This document shows positions 23,816 to 31,369 of a stretch of 36,786 nt of DNA, piece after piece. Positions within the stretch are counted from its first letter, which is position 1, and every line of letters starts with the position of its first letter. Made by a program: the position numbers and the translations under genes. Below the pieces are notes generated by a model. It ran no database searches, was not told where the DNA came from, and worked only from the letters and a program-made list of their open reading frames with translations. Source of the stretch: Desulfuromonas sp. (GTDB taxonomy: Bacteria > Desulfobacterota > Desulfuromonadia > Desulfuromonadales > Geopsychrobacteraceae); the NCBI GenBank assembly GCA_002869665.1, contig PKUG01000122.1, forward strand, positions 1 through 36,786, in the 5' to 3' direction.

Positions 23816-24154
23816 ATGCAGCGACTGGATGGAGAGCAATGTCTGATGCGTATTTTTATCGGCACGGCTGACCGCTATCAGGGACAGCCTTTGCATGAGG
23901 CCCTGCTTGAACTGTTTCGCCGTGAGGGATTTGCCGGGGCGACGGTGCTGAAAGGTGTCGCCGGCTTCGGTGCTCATTCGGTTGTCCATACCGACCGCCT
24001 GCTCTGCCTGTCGCAGGATCTGCCGTTGGTGATTGAGGTGGTCGATAACGAAGAACGCATTAATGAGATTATTCCGCGTCTCGATACGATGATCAAGGGA
24101 GGGATGATCACGGTTGAGAAGGCGCGGGTCATCCGTTATCTTTCCGGACACTGA
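23816..24154 (+). CDS. DUF190 family protein
   Basis: The 112-aa protein matches DUF190, a PII-like ferredoxin-fold family: LMRIFIGTADRYQGQPLHEA, LFRREGFAGATVLKGVAGFG, LPLVIEVVDNEERI and the C-terminal GMITVEKARVI. The start at 23816 follows GGAGG at good spacing. It lies 136 nt downstream of crcB. DUF190 genes are often next to or fused with crcB, suggesting a regulatory or accessory role in fluoride tolerance, but the biochemical function is not established. The intervening 23680-23815 holds no gene. Confidence 0.9.
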   Translation: MQRLDGEQCLMRIFIGTADRYQGQPLHEALLELFRREGFAGATVLKGVAGFGAHSVVHTDRLLCLSQDLPLVIEVVDNEERINEIIPRLDTMIKGGMITVEKARVIRYLSGH

Positions 24155-24211
24155 GCCGATCCTTTGGTTGCCGGGGCGGGCGCGTTCGAATGCATCATAA
24201 AGGTTTGACGT

Positions 24212-24652
24212 ATGTTAAAGAAATTATTGCAGGTGTTTTCGGCTCAGGATGCTGAAACGACGGGGGATGTCGATCCGATTCCTCTGGCCGCCGCAGTGCT
24301 GTTGCTGGAAGTTGCCTACAGCGATGGTGAGTTCCACCCGTCTGAACAGGCCTTGTTAGGGACCTTGCTGCAGCAGCATTTCGACGTCGCTGCCGATGCT
24401 GTCGACGAACTGCTCGAGGTTGCCGAGGCGACCCGCAAGAACAGTCATGACCTGCATCAGTTTACCCGTGAGATCAACAAAAATTTTACTCAACCGCAGA
24501 AAGAGCGGATTATCGAGGCGGTCTGGCAACTGGTTTATGCCGACGGACGTTTGGATCATTATGAAGAGGCTTTGATGCGGCAGTTGGGAACTTTGATCGG
24601 CCTGTCGCATCGCCAGTTGATCGACGCCAAATTGAAAGTGTCGAGAGGGTGA
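24212..24652 (+). CDS. TerB-like protein
   Basis: The 146-aa all-helical protein resembles the TerB family: two copies of an acidic helix-turn motif, EVAYSDGEFHPSEQALL (33-49) and QLVYADGRLDHYEEALM, typical of metal-binding TerB-like domains linked to tellurite resistance and membrane stress. It lacks a signal peptide. It overlaps the next gene by 4 nt (GTGA), so the two are translationally coupled. No other ter gene is present, so a specific role in tellurite resistance is not supported; many TerB-like genes are orphans. Confidence 0.82.
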   Translation: MLKKLLQVFSAQDAETTGDVDPIPLAAAVLLLEVAYSDGEFHPSEQALLGTLLQQHFDVAADAVDELLEVAEATRKNSHDLHQFTREINKNFTQPQKERIIEAVWQLVYADGRLDHYEEALMRQLGTLIGLSHRQLIDAKLKVSRG

Positions 24653-25257
24653 GCCGGACGCTGACCCGGATCGTGTCCTGGGGGCATGAATTATTGGCAG
24701 AAGTTGTCGGTCCGGGTGATCTGGCCATTGACCTGACGGCGGGAAAGGGGCAGGATGTTTGCGCGCTTTTCCGTATGGTTGGCACTACGGGGCAGGTTGT
24801 CGCTTTTGATATTCAGGCGGCTGCGCTGGCCGCGACCCGGGAACGGCTCGAAAAGGCCGGCGCGCAGATCCGTTCTGTGGACGCTTCAGGAGAAGTTCTC
24901 TTGCGTATGCCGGGGATCGACCTTGTCGCGGATTCACATGCGCGTCTGGCTGATTACCTGCCTGCTCCTGCACGTGGAATAATCGCCAATCTGGGATACC
25001 TTCCCGGAGGAAATCAGGCTATAATTACTCAACCCGAATCGACCCTGGCAGCACTGGCCCAGGCCGCGGACCTGCTGACCGCCGGCGGGCGGCTGGTTGT
25101 TGCCGTATATCACGGTCATCCGGGAGGCGCTGAAGAAGCCGTCGCTGTTGCCGACTTTTTCGCCGGGTTACCTGAAGACACGTTTCAGGTCCTGCAAATG
25201 AAAGTCACCAATCGGCGCCAGGCGCCGTATCTTTATGCCGCGGAGAGGTGCGCTTAG
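24649..25257 (+). CDS. Class I SAM-dependent methyltransferase, MnmM/YtqB-like
   Basis: The 202-aa cytosolic protein has SAM-binding motif I DLTAGKGQD (28-36), an acidic end of beta-2 (AFDIQ), the NLGYLPGG motif (114-121) and VYHGHPGG (153-160). These are signatures of the rRNA_methylase/YtqB family, whose Bacillus member (MnmM) methylates the wobble-uridine derivative nm5s2U34 in tRNA. Specificity here is inferred from family. It starts with GTG overlapping the TerB-like stop by 4 nt. Length is normal for the family. Confidence 0.85.
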   Translation: MSRTLTRIVSWGHELLAEVVGPGDLAIDLTAGKGQDVCALFRMVGTTGQVVAFDIQAAALAATRERLEKAGAQIRSVDASGEVLLRMPGIDLVADSHARLADYLPAPARGIIANLGYLPGGNQAIITQPESTLAALAQAADLLTAGGRLVVAVYHGHPGGAEEAVAVADFFAGLPEDTFQVLQMKVTNRRQAPYLYAAERCA

Positions 25258-25296
25258 CAGCATCTTCGCTTTGCTATTTTTTGTGAAGGGGAGGAT

Positions 25297-26199
25297 ATGT
25301 TTCAACGTTTTGCCATTATTGTTCTTCTGCTTGCTCTAGCCGGAGTCGCACCTGTTTCGGCAGCCTTTGCCGGAGACGACGCTATCGTTGTCATTGCTGC
25401 CTACACGCCGACCGACTCTGTCGACCAGCCGGTTGTTGTCGCGGCCAGCGCTCCGCAGGATGATTTTGCTGCCGGTTTTGATGATGACCCCGCGCCCGGC
25501 GATGCTTCCGAAGTGCTGATTGCCGACCCCCTTGAACCGCTGAACCGTGGTGTGTTCTGGGTCAATGACAAACTCTACTTCTATCTCTTCAAGCCGGTCG
25601 CCCGTGGCTATCGAGCGGTTTTGCCCCATCCTGTCCGGGTTTCGGTCGGTAATGTGTTTTCCAACCTCGGGGCGCCGGTGAGAATCGGCAACTCTCTGCT
25701 GCAGTTCAAAATCGAAGATCTTGGCGCCGAGGTTTACCGTTTTTTTATTAATACAACGTTCGGTGTCGGCGGTCTCTTCGATCCTGCAGCGAAGTTCGGC
25801 GGCGTCAAGCCGCGCCAGGAGGATTTCGGCCAGACTCTGGGGTATTATCATCTCGACCATGGCTGTTACCTGGTCTTGCCGATCGTCGGGCCATCCAGCC
25901 TGCGTGATGCCACCGGTAGCTTCGTCGATTCTTTTGCCGATCCTCTGCGTTATACCAACCTTGAGACCGAGGAATATTTCGCTATAAAGATGGTTGATAT
26001 GACGAATCGCCTGTCGCTGGATCGGGACACTTATGAAGGGATCGTTCGCGATTCCCTTGATCCCTATCTGTTTATCCGTGCCGCCTATGCCCAGCGTCGC
26101 CAGGCACAGGTTGGCAAGACCTATAACATGAACCTTCTGGAAGGGCCGCTTTTCGACGGTGACCGTCTGGATCCTTTTAACTTGTTTGGACAAAACTAA
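25297..26199 (+). CDS. mlaA: MlaA (VacJ) family outer-membrane lipid-asymmetry protein
   Basis: The 300-aa protein contains the MlaA/VacJ core from residue 77: DPLEPLNRGVFWVNDKLYFY, AVLPHPVRVSVGNVFSNL, DLGAEVYRFFINTTFGVGGL, and FGQTLGYYHLDHGCYLVLPI. MlaA sits in the outer membrane and passes surface-exposed phospholipids to periplasmic MlaC. A signal peptide is present (1-25, ending AFA), but there is no lipobox cysteine; instead a ~50-residue Ala/Asp-rich linker precedes the domain. Its stop overlaps the start of mlaC by one base (TAATG), so the pair is coupled. The inner-membrane MlaFEDB transporter genes are not in the window. Confidence 0.92.
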   Translation: MFQRFAIIVLLLALAGVAPVSAAFAGDDAIVVIAAYTPTDSVDQPVVVAASAPQDDFAAGFDDDPAPGDASEVLIADPLEPLNRGVFWVNDKLYFYLFKPVARGYRAVLPHPVRVSVGNVFSNLGAPVRIGNSLLQFKIEDLGAEVYRFFINTTFGVGGLFDPAAKFGGVKPRQEDFGQTLGYYHLDHGCYLVLPIVGPSSLRDATGSFVDSFADPLRYTNLETEEYFAIKMVDMTNRLSLDRDTYEGIVRDSLDPYLFIRAAYAQRRQAQVGKTYNMNLLEGPLFDGDRLDPFNLFGQN

Positions 26200-26807
26200 T
26201 GAAAAGAATAATTCTGCTGCTTTCTTTGATAGTCCTTGTGTTGTCAACGGTCTGCCATGCTCTCCCAGAGCCCCAGGCCAAGGTTGAAGAAATGGTCAAT
26301 TCGGTTCTTTCGGTCATGCGTGACAGCCAAATGACCCTGGATCAGAAGAAATCCCAGATTAGTGGCCGGGTGCAGCAATTCCTCAATATCGACTCGATGT
26401 CGCGGCGGACGCTGGGGCAGTACTGGGATGGGGCAAGTGTAGAGCAGCGCGAACACTTCGCCCGGCTTTTCATCAAGATTCTCGAAGCAACTTACCTGAA
26501 TCGTATCGAGGATTACTCGGATGGTGACGTCAAGTACCAGAAGCAGCGCGTTAAGGACGACAAGGCGATTATCGATACCGTGATCGTTGCTAATGAACTG
26601 GAGATTCCGGTTCAGTACCTGATGATTTATACCGATGGTAGTTTGCAGGTGTTCGATCTGGTGATCGAAGGGGTCAGCCTGGTCAGGAATTATCGCTCCA
26701 GTTACGGTGAGATCATTCGTCGGGACGGTTATGACGGCTTGTTTGCCCTGATGGAGGAAAAAGTCAGGGATATGAGTGAACCAGCTTCCGGATCCTCGGT
26801 ACAGTAA
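26199..26807 (+). CDS. mlaC: MlaC family periplasmic phospholipid-binding protein
   Basis: The 202-aa protein has a signal peptide (1-21, cleavage near CHA) and a MlaC (Ttg2D) domain: KVEEMVNSVLSVMRD, FLNIDSMSRRTLGQYW, REHFARLFIKILEATYLNRI, and VFDLVIEGVSLVRNYRSSYG near the C-terminus. MlaC shuttles phospholipids between outer-membrane MlaA and the inner-membrane transporter. It is coupled to mlaA by a one-base overlap and followed 24 nt later by a strong terminator, closing the operon. Confidence 0.92.
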   Translation: MKRIILLLSLIVLVLSTVCHALPEPQAKVEEMVNSVLSVMRDSQMTLDQKKSQISGRVQQFLNIDSMSRRTLGQYWDGASVEQREHFARLFIKILEATYLNRIEDYSDGDVKYQKQRVKDDKAIIDTVIVANELEIPVQYLMIYTDGSLQVFDLVIEGVSLVRNYRSSYGEIIRRDGYDGLFALMEEKVRDMSEPASGSSVQ

Positions 26808-26830
26808 GCAGCCGGGCATTCAAGACGAAG

Positions 26831-26870
26831 AAAGAAGGCGTTTTCCTTAAGGAAAACGCCTTCTTTTTTT
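26831..26870 (+). terminator. Strong intrinsic terminator after mlaC
   Basis: GAAGGCGTTTTCCTT is followed directly by its exact complement AAGGAAAACGCCTTC and then a run of seven more Ts. The near-perfect symmetry and flanking As let it act on the convergent gene ending at 26920 as well. Confidence 0.95.
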
Positions 26871-26919
26871 GTTATGTCCGCACCCGAAGAGGACTGAACT
26901 GTTGACCGGTAATAACTGA

Positions 26920-27918
26920 TTATTCTGTTACGCTATCAGCTGAGTCGGCTATGCCCAGCAGCTCTTTGAGAGCCTGAACCACTCCGCTGTTAACCGGCTT
27001 ATTGGCAGCCGCGTCCAAGGTTTCTGTTTCTTTTGTTGTCGCTGCGGCCAGGGCGGCTTGTGCCGCAGCGGCATCGGCCTGTGCTATTGCTGCTGCCGTT
27101 GCTGCTGCCTCGGCTTCAGCCTGGGCGTCGGTTGCTGTCTGAGCTGCAGTATCCGCTGCGGCCTGGGCATCGACGGCAGCCTGGGCTGCGGTGTCTGCAT
27201 CAGCTTGGGCGTTGGCGGCCGTCTGTGCGGCTTCATCCGCCAGGGTTTGTGCCGTGGCATCGGTCGGATCTGCATCCGCCAGGGCTTGTGCGTCTGCAGC
27301 CGCTTGGGCTGCGGTATCTGCTGCGGTCTGGGCTTCGGCCGCTGTTTCTGCCGCCGCATCGGCTGTCGCCTGTAAATCGGCAGCGGTTCCGCTTGCCGCA
27401 TCAGCGGCAAGTTGGGTTTCCGCTGCAGTTTGAGCTGCCGCATCGGCTGTCGCCTGTGCTGTCTCCAGATCGGCCTGAGCCGCCTGGACCTCTGCGACAG
27501 CTGTTTCATAGGCCGCGACCTTGCCTACCGCTGAATTGGGGGCGGCGTTGGCCCGGGCTGTTGCCGAAGCATGGGCGGCGTTCAGGCTGCCCAGTTGACT
27601 GGCGGTTGAGCCGTTGCTGGAATTGCTTTCGGCCTGGCTTTCAAGCCCCGCGCTCGAATCGGCGCTGCCGGCGTCCGCGTCGGATGAACCGCCACCGTTA
27701 CCGTTGCCATTGCCATTGCCGCTGTTTCCTCCCCCATTGCCGTTCCCGTTGTTCCCTCCCCCATTGCCGCCGCCGCCATGGCCGTTATTGCCATTGTCAT
27801 TTTTGGCACTGGCGTCAGTGACGACGATTTTCCCTGTCCCCAGGTCGATCATGTAGGGGGTCAGGACCAGGAGGAGGATGATCAGAGCGATCCATAGATT
27901 TTGCTTTGTTCTTTTCAT
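26920..27918 (-). CDS. Membrane-anchored or secreted alanine-rich repeat protein (332 aa)
   Basis: I do not recognise a named family. The 332-aa protein starts with an ATG after AAGGAG. It has a single hydrophobic segment (9-25) serving as signal or anchor, then a Gly/Asn linker (about 40-78, GNGGG repeats), an acidic/Ser stretch, and a ~170-residue alanine-rich helical region. The helical part includes three near-perfect copies of a 14-residue unit, (A/D)ADTAAQ(A/T)AxDAQA, preceded by degenerate copies, consistent with a long coiled coil or alanine zipper. A short C-terminal segment ends VVQALKELLGIADSADSVTE. It could be a periplasmic spacer, cell-wall-associated or surface stalk protein; none of these can be decided here. 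It converges with mlaC. Confidence 0.8.
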   Translation of the reverse strand: MKRTKQNLWIALIILLLVLTPYMIDLGTGKIVVTDASAKNDNGNNGHGGGGNGGGNNGNGNGGGNSGNGNGNGNGGGSSDADAGSADSSAGLESQAESNSSNGSTASQLGSLNAAHASATARANAAPNSAVGKVAAYETAVAEVQAAQADLETAQATADAAAQTAAETQLAADAASGTAADLQATADAAAETAAEAQTAADTAAQAAADAQALADADPTDATAQTLADEAAQTAANAQADADTAAQAAVDAQAAADTAAQTATDAQAEAEAAATAAAIAQADAAAAQAALAAATTKETETLDAAANKPVNSGVVQALKELLGIADSADSVTE

Positions 27919-28026
27919 TTTTTTCTCCTTGTGTACTTTTCATTTGTCCCCTCGTTTTCGGGTGGTGCGCGATCCTAACACGCCGCCAAGATAGTTAAAA
28001 CAGATTAATCACGACGTGGTTTTGAC

Positions 28027-28052
28027 AAAAAAAACACCTGTCGCGGCAGGTG
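28027..28052 (-). terminator. Intrinsic terminator of the RelE/ParE-like gene
   Basis: CACCTG-CCGCGA-CAGGTG forms a 6-bp stem on the minus strand followed by eight Ts (28034-28027), 34 nt past the stop at 28087. Confidence 0.88.
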
Positions 28053-28086
28053 CTACTCGTTTCTTGTTTAAAAATTTCAGCGTCTA

Positions 28087-28581
28087 TCAGCGGCCGTTAC
28101 AGATACCGCGGAACACATTGCGTAATGTTCTGTCGTCAAGGAGCCCTTCGAGTTTGCTGTCGTAGTCGTCCACAGGTTCTGAAGGCAGCTCCTCGGTGGG
28201 GGATTTTTCTTGTGGGGAATGGTTGCCGGCTTTGATCATGGCGTCGGTATCGATAGAGAGGCTGTTGCCGCGCCTGTTGTTCAGCCAGCGGTCGCAGGCG
28301 TCGTGGGAGCCGGCGTAAAGAAAGAAGATGTCGCGCCCCCGGGTAATGCTGATCAGGCGATAGCCGCCACTCAGGTCATACTTGAGACATTTTTCAAGGC
28401 GTAGTTCCCCATGCCGTGTCAGCCTGTGCGTCACCTCAAGGGCCGACTGGCCGCGTTCGCCGATTTCCTCAATGATCTGCATGGCACGCTGAGCTGCCGC
28501 TGCGGCGGCCTTCCCCGAAGAGAGCAGCCTGGCGAGCTGTCTGTCCAGCAGCGGTGATCTGTAGAGAATCCCTGTTTTCAC
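28087..28581 (-). CDS. RelE/ParE-like small protein with acidic C-terminal tail (164 aa)
   Basis: The central part, GGYRLISITRGRDIFFLYAG followed by SHDACDRWLNNRRG, resembles the core strands of RelE/ParE-type toxins or the related phage-like cytotoxin fold found beside helicase genes. The first ~60 residues are helical (LLDRQLARLLSSGKAAAAAA). A 50-residue acidic/Pro tail after the core is unusual for a toxin. The start is uncertain: GTG at 28581 gives VKTGILYRSPLLDRQ, while the frame is open to a TTG at 28665; neither has a strong ribosome binding site. No antitoxin-sized partner lies adjacent, so toxin activity is not implied. Assignment is by motif memory only. Confidence 0.6.
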   Translation of the reverse strand: MKTGILYRSPLLDRQLARLLSSGKAAAAAAQRAMQIIEEIGERGQSALEVTHRLTRHGELRLEKCLKYDLSGGYRLISITRGRDIFFLYAGSHDACDRWLNNRRGNSLSIDTDAMIKAGNHSPQEKSPTEELPSEPVDDYDSKLEGLLDDRTLRNVFRGICNGR

Positions 28582-28878
28582 TGTTATGGTCCCGGTTTGG
28601 TCATTGTCGGCTACTGCTCTACAGGCTAGCGTGCCGGGATGTAAAAGGCCAATGCTTATTATCAATCGAACGAATCGTTGCCATTGTCTTTTTCAATTTC
28701 ACGCCGGGTTGAATCAGGCTGACTTGACGGGGCCTCTATAGATTCGTTCAATTTTGTTCCTATTTGTATTTGAATTATCGATTTGAATTATTGATTAATC
28801 TAATTTAGCCTGTGTCTGGTTCTTTCTGATGGAACGCATTGTCCGGAAACCATTCTGAAATGAAATGCGGGGGCAGTC

Positions 28879-29349
28879 ATGAATCACGCCAGGTTGAGTG
28901 AAGATCTTTCGCTGGACAAAAAATATCTCATCGCCAAGTATCGACTCGTTCCCAAGCAGATCAACAACAAACTCTACTGGGTGCGGGAATTTCAGAACCG
29001 GCCCGACCACCCCTATGGCTCCCACCGGGCCTTCCGCAATTGTCACATCCTGGAACTGGTTTTCAGCGTCTATGACCTCTGCGTGGCGAAGATGACCTAT
29101 TTCAAGAACAATATCCAGGATTACACCCCCTGCAAGATGGATTATCGCAACCGAACCTTGCAGCCCTGTGCACTCTGGGACATGGAGTTCCTCGTTCAGA
29201 AATCAACCGGAATCCCCATCGATCTGCGTAACCTGGCGGAGATCCGGGAGATCGAAGTCTTCCGCTCCATGTGCCGCTGGCTCGAAGGGCAGTTGCGGCA
29301 GAGCCGCGAGGCTGAAGGGGAGGGGCGTCAGATTCGACTTGTTGTTTGA
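28879..29349 (+). CDS. Conserved-looking hypothetical protein (156 aa)
   Basis: This 156-aa cytosolic protein is not recognised. The ATG follows GGGGG at 7-nt spacing. It is basic and aromatic-rich, with cysteines at CHILEL, CVAK, CKMDYRNRTLQPC and MCRWLEGQL, no signal peptide and no membrane segment. The C-terminal helix (IREIEVFRSMCRWLEGQLRQ) is amphipathic. Codon use and ribosome binding site favour a real gene. A terminator follows at 29411. The scattered cysteines could bind metal, but spacing does not match a standard motif. Confidence 0.7.
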   Translation: MNHARLSEDLSLDKKYLIAKYRLVPKQINNKLYWVREFQNRPDHPYGSHRAFRNCHILELVFSVYDLCVAKMTYFKNNIQDYTPCKMDYRNRTLQPCALWDMEFLVQKSTGIPIDLRNLAEIREIEVFRSMCRWLEGQLRQSREAEGEGRQIRLVV

Positions 29350-29410
29350 GCCGGAACATGGTTGGCAGCTATTGTTTGTCGGCCGTGGTTCAATCTTGTT
29401 GCGGAAATGA

Positions 29411-29441
29411 AAAAGCACCTGACGGAAGATCGGGTGCTTTA
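29411..29441. terminator. Bidirectional intrinsic terminator
   Basis: AAAGCACC and GGTGCTTT form an 8-bp stem around a 13-nt loop, flanked by As on the left and a short T/A stretch on the right. It lies between the convergent 156-aa and cytochrome genes and can serve both. Confidence 0.8.
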
Positions 29442-29478
29442 TTTGTGGCAAGTACGGGGGCGAGAGCGGTTGTCTCGA

Positions 29479-29748
29479 TTATTCCGGTTTATAGGTCGCG
29501 CTCAGATAATCGACGAGGACCTGTTTCTCCTCCGCGGTCAGACGCGCACCTTTTTTTATCATCCGGGTGACCGTCGTGTCCCACTGCTCGGCCGTCTTTT
29601 GTTTCGACTTCGGGCGCTCCGCAGAGTGGCAGACCGAGCAACGCTTTTCCAGAAGTGTCGCGCCGTCCTCTGCTGCCAGCACCCCTGTTACCATGAGGGT
29701 GGAGAGGGCAAAACAAACTGCAAATCCGAAGAGTAAGCATTTTTTCAT
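29479..29748 (-). CDS. Small periplasmic monoheme c-type cytochrome (89 aa)
   Basis: The 89-aa protein has a signal peptide (1-26, ending VLAAE) and one heme-attachment motif, CSVCH (37-41). Met63 in VTRMIKKGARL is a plausible distal ligand. The sequence KTAEQWDTTVTRMI and LTAEEKQVLVDYLSATY fits short class I cytochromes with the DUF-type C-terminal helix common in deltaproteobacteria. The start has AGGAAGATC upstream. Mature size is about 63 residues, at the small end of cytochromes c. It probably ferries electrons in the periplasm; partners are unknown. The next gene upstream on the strand encodes a hemerythrin. Confidence 0.9.
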   Translation of the reverse strand: MKKCLLFGFAVCFALSTLMVTGVLAAEDGATLLEKRCSVCHSAERPKSKQKTAEQWDTTVTRMIKKGARLTAEEKQVLVDYLSATYKPE

Positions 29749-29802
29749 AATGATCTTCCTTTCCGGGAGGGGTAAGCCCCTGACAGTGATGTTGTGCTAC
29801 CG

Positions 29803-30210
29803 TTACCTGTTGTTGGCAGAGGCGAACTGGCCGTACTCTGCGTCGGTTTTTGCAATATGGTTTATGATCCAGCTCTTCATGAAGGTGATGACTTCCAGCC
29901 CGAGAAAAACATCCCCCGCCAGAAATTCCCGATGCAGTTCCTCAATCCGGCGCAGAAAATAAGCGTGTTCCGTTCTGTGCGCCTCCAGGTCGGGATACTG
30001 CTGTTGCTCCAGCCACTCTTCTTCCGCGGCGAGATGGTAGCTGGTGTAGGCGATCAGCTCCTCGAAAAGCTTTCCCAGTTCGGAGCCCAGCTCTTTGTTC
30101 TGAAACTTTTCGTGTGTTTCGTTGATCAGTTGAATCAGGTGTTTATGGTGCTCGTCAAACGGATCGACATGCACGAGCAGGGCATTATCCCAGGCAACAA
30201 ACGTCATCTT
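29803..30210 (-). CDS. Bacteriohemerythrin
   Basis: The 135-aa protein is a single-domain hemerythrin that binds O2 at a di-iron site. Expected ligands are visible: His21 (FDEHHKHL), His58 and Glu62 (YTSYHLAAEEEWLE), His77 and His81 (HRTEH), His117 and Asp122 (INHIAKTD). The N-terminus MTFVAWDNALLVHV is typical. I prefer the ATG at 30210 because GGAG lies 6-9 nt upstream; the ATG three codons earlier contains that ribosome binding site. In anaerobes these proteins are linked to oxygen sensing, storage or scavenging. No methyl-accepting or other fused domain is present. Confidence 0.93.
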   Translation of the reverse strand, partial: KMTFVAWDNALLVHVDPFDEHHKHLIQLINETHEKFQNKELGSELGKLFEELIAYTSYHLAAEEEWLEQQQYPDLEAHRTEHAYFLRRIEELHREFLAGDVFLGLEVITFMKSWIINHIAKTDAEYGQFASANNR

Positions 30211-30432
30211 TGTCTCCATGTGGCGAAGGTCAAGTATAGCAATGAATTGAATTTTTTACTGCGCCTGCTGACTTAGCGTCAATGATATTCTGGGGCCGCA
30301 GTCAATGACGCCGGATTTTCCGAAAACGATTGACCAATGGTGCCGGCCTTGTTAAGCATAGAGCGCTCTTGGGATTGGCCTCCTCTGGGGGCCTCCCGGT
30401 GCTATCGATAAAAACAAAAGAAAGAGGACATC

Positions 30433-30924
30433 ATGACGCGTGCAGCTCAAAACAATACCGTGACCGTTAACTACACCGGAAAACTTGCTGACGGAACCAT
30501 CTTCGATTCGTCTCCGGAAGACAAACCGCTGACCTTTATCATCGGCAGGGGAGAGGGGATTAAGGGCTTCGAGGCTGCCGTGCTCGGTATGGCCCGGGGG
30601 GAGATGAAAACCGTCGTGATTGAGCCGGATCAGGCCTACGGTGAAAACAATCCCGATCTTATCGAAGAACTTAACCGCGCGGAGTTGCCGAAAAACCTCG
30701 AGCTGGTTGAAGGCGGGCAATTGGAAGTCACCCAGGGGAACGGCAGTATCCTGCGGCTGATGATCGACAAGATTACGGCTGAGACGGTGACTCTCAATGC
30801 CAATCACCCCCTGGCCGGCAAGGCGCTGGTCTTTGATATTGAAGTGCTAGAAATTGATACCGAGCCCCCAAAAGAACTTCCGGCATTTTTTAACGGAGCA
30901 TTGGGCGAGGGTTCATTGCACTGA
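30433..30924 (+). CDS. FKBP-type peptidyl-prolyl cis-trans isomerase (SlyD/FkpB-like)
   Basis: The 163-aa protein has the FKBP start TVTVNYTGKLADGTIFDSS, the PLTFIIGRGEGIKGFEAAVLGM strand-helix, EMKTVVIEPDQAYGE, and the insert-in-flap region followed by NHPLAGKALVFDIEVLEI. This is the SlyD/FkpB layout. Such proteins speed proline isomerisation and chaperone folding in the cytosol. The start follows AAAGAGGAC. Unlike SlyD, no His/Cys-rich nickel-binding tail is present. It is monocistronic with no clear terminator immediately downstream. Confidence 0.93.
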   Translation: MTRAAQNNTVTVNYTGKLADGTIFDSSPEDKPLTFIIGRGEGIKGFEAAVLGMARGEMKTVVIEPDQAYGENNPDLIEELNRAELPKNLELVEGGQLEVTQGNGSILRLMIDKITAETVTLNANHPLAGKALVFDIEVLEIDTEPPKELPAFFNGALGEGSLH

Positions 30925-31261
30925 GTGTTGCTCCAGCGAATTCTTATAGCTCTGGCGGATAAATATCTGAGTCGGGCTCAACAGCCGTAACCCAAAATAA
31001 CAATCGGGATCGGAATTCAGATTTCGCGCAGAGGCGCGCAGACACAGAGAAAGACAGAAGGAAAATCGCAGAGAGTAGAATGCCTGATGGGCAGTAACTC
31101 TATGAATTTGTTGAAAAAATAAGGCATCCTTTCTCAGCGCCACTGCGCCTCAGCGGGATAAATTAAATAGAATTTCCTGGTTATCCAGATAGGTTTTTCC
31201 TGAGCAGGGCAGATCGAGATAATCTCCAATCTTTCCACCGTTTAATCACCCGAGCAATAAT
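30925..31261. other. Gene-free stretch with a possible dispersed-repeat remnant
   Basis: No gene is seen. Around 31020-31160 lies sequence rich in GCGCAGAGGCGCGCAGACAC and GCGCCACTGCGCCTCAGCGG. Its style resembles dispersed intergenic repeats found in many environmental bacterial genomes. There is no second copy in this window, so repeat status is a guess. Confidence 0.3.
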
Positions 31262-31297
31262 AAAGAGTCCCGGCCCGGTAGCCGAGGCTCTTTTTGT
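31262..31297 (+). terminator. Intrinsic terminator upstream of the crotonase-fold gene
   Basis: AAAGAG-TCC-CGG and CCG-AGG-CTCTTT form an interrupted stem-loop ending in TTTTT. It is about 340 nt after the FKBP gene, so it may belong to that transcript or to a lost gene. Confidence 0.7.
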
Positions 31298-31369
31298 TTG
31301 CGCGCACTTTGTGTTTATATGTTGAGTTGATGTTCTGCTTCGGTGAATAAGCCCCTGGAGGTAGCCGCT

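Noticed and set aside
27033-27821. Plus-strand frames antisense to the alanine-rich repeat gene
   Set aside because: Arg/Pro/Leu-rich low complexity arising from the repeat; the minus strand has signal anchor, ribosome binding site and periodic repeats.
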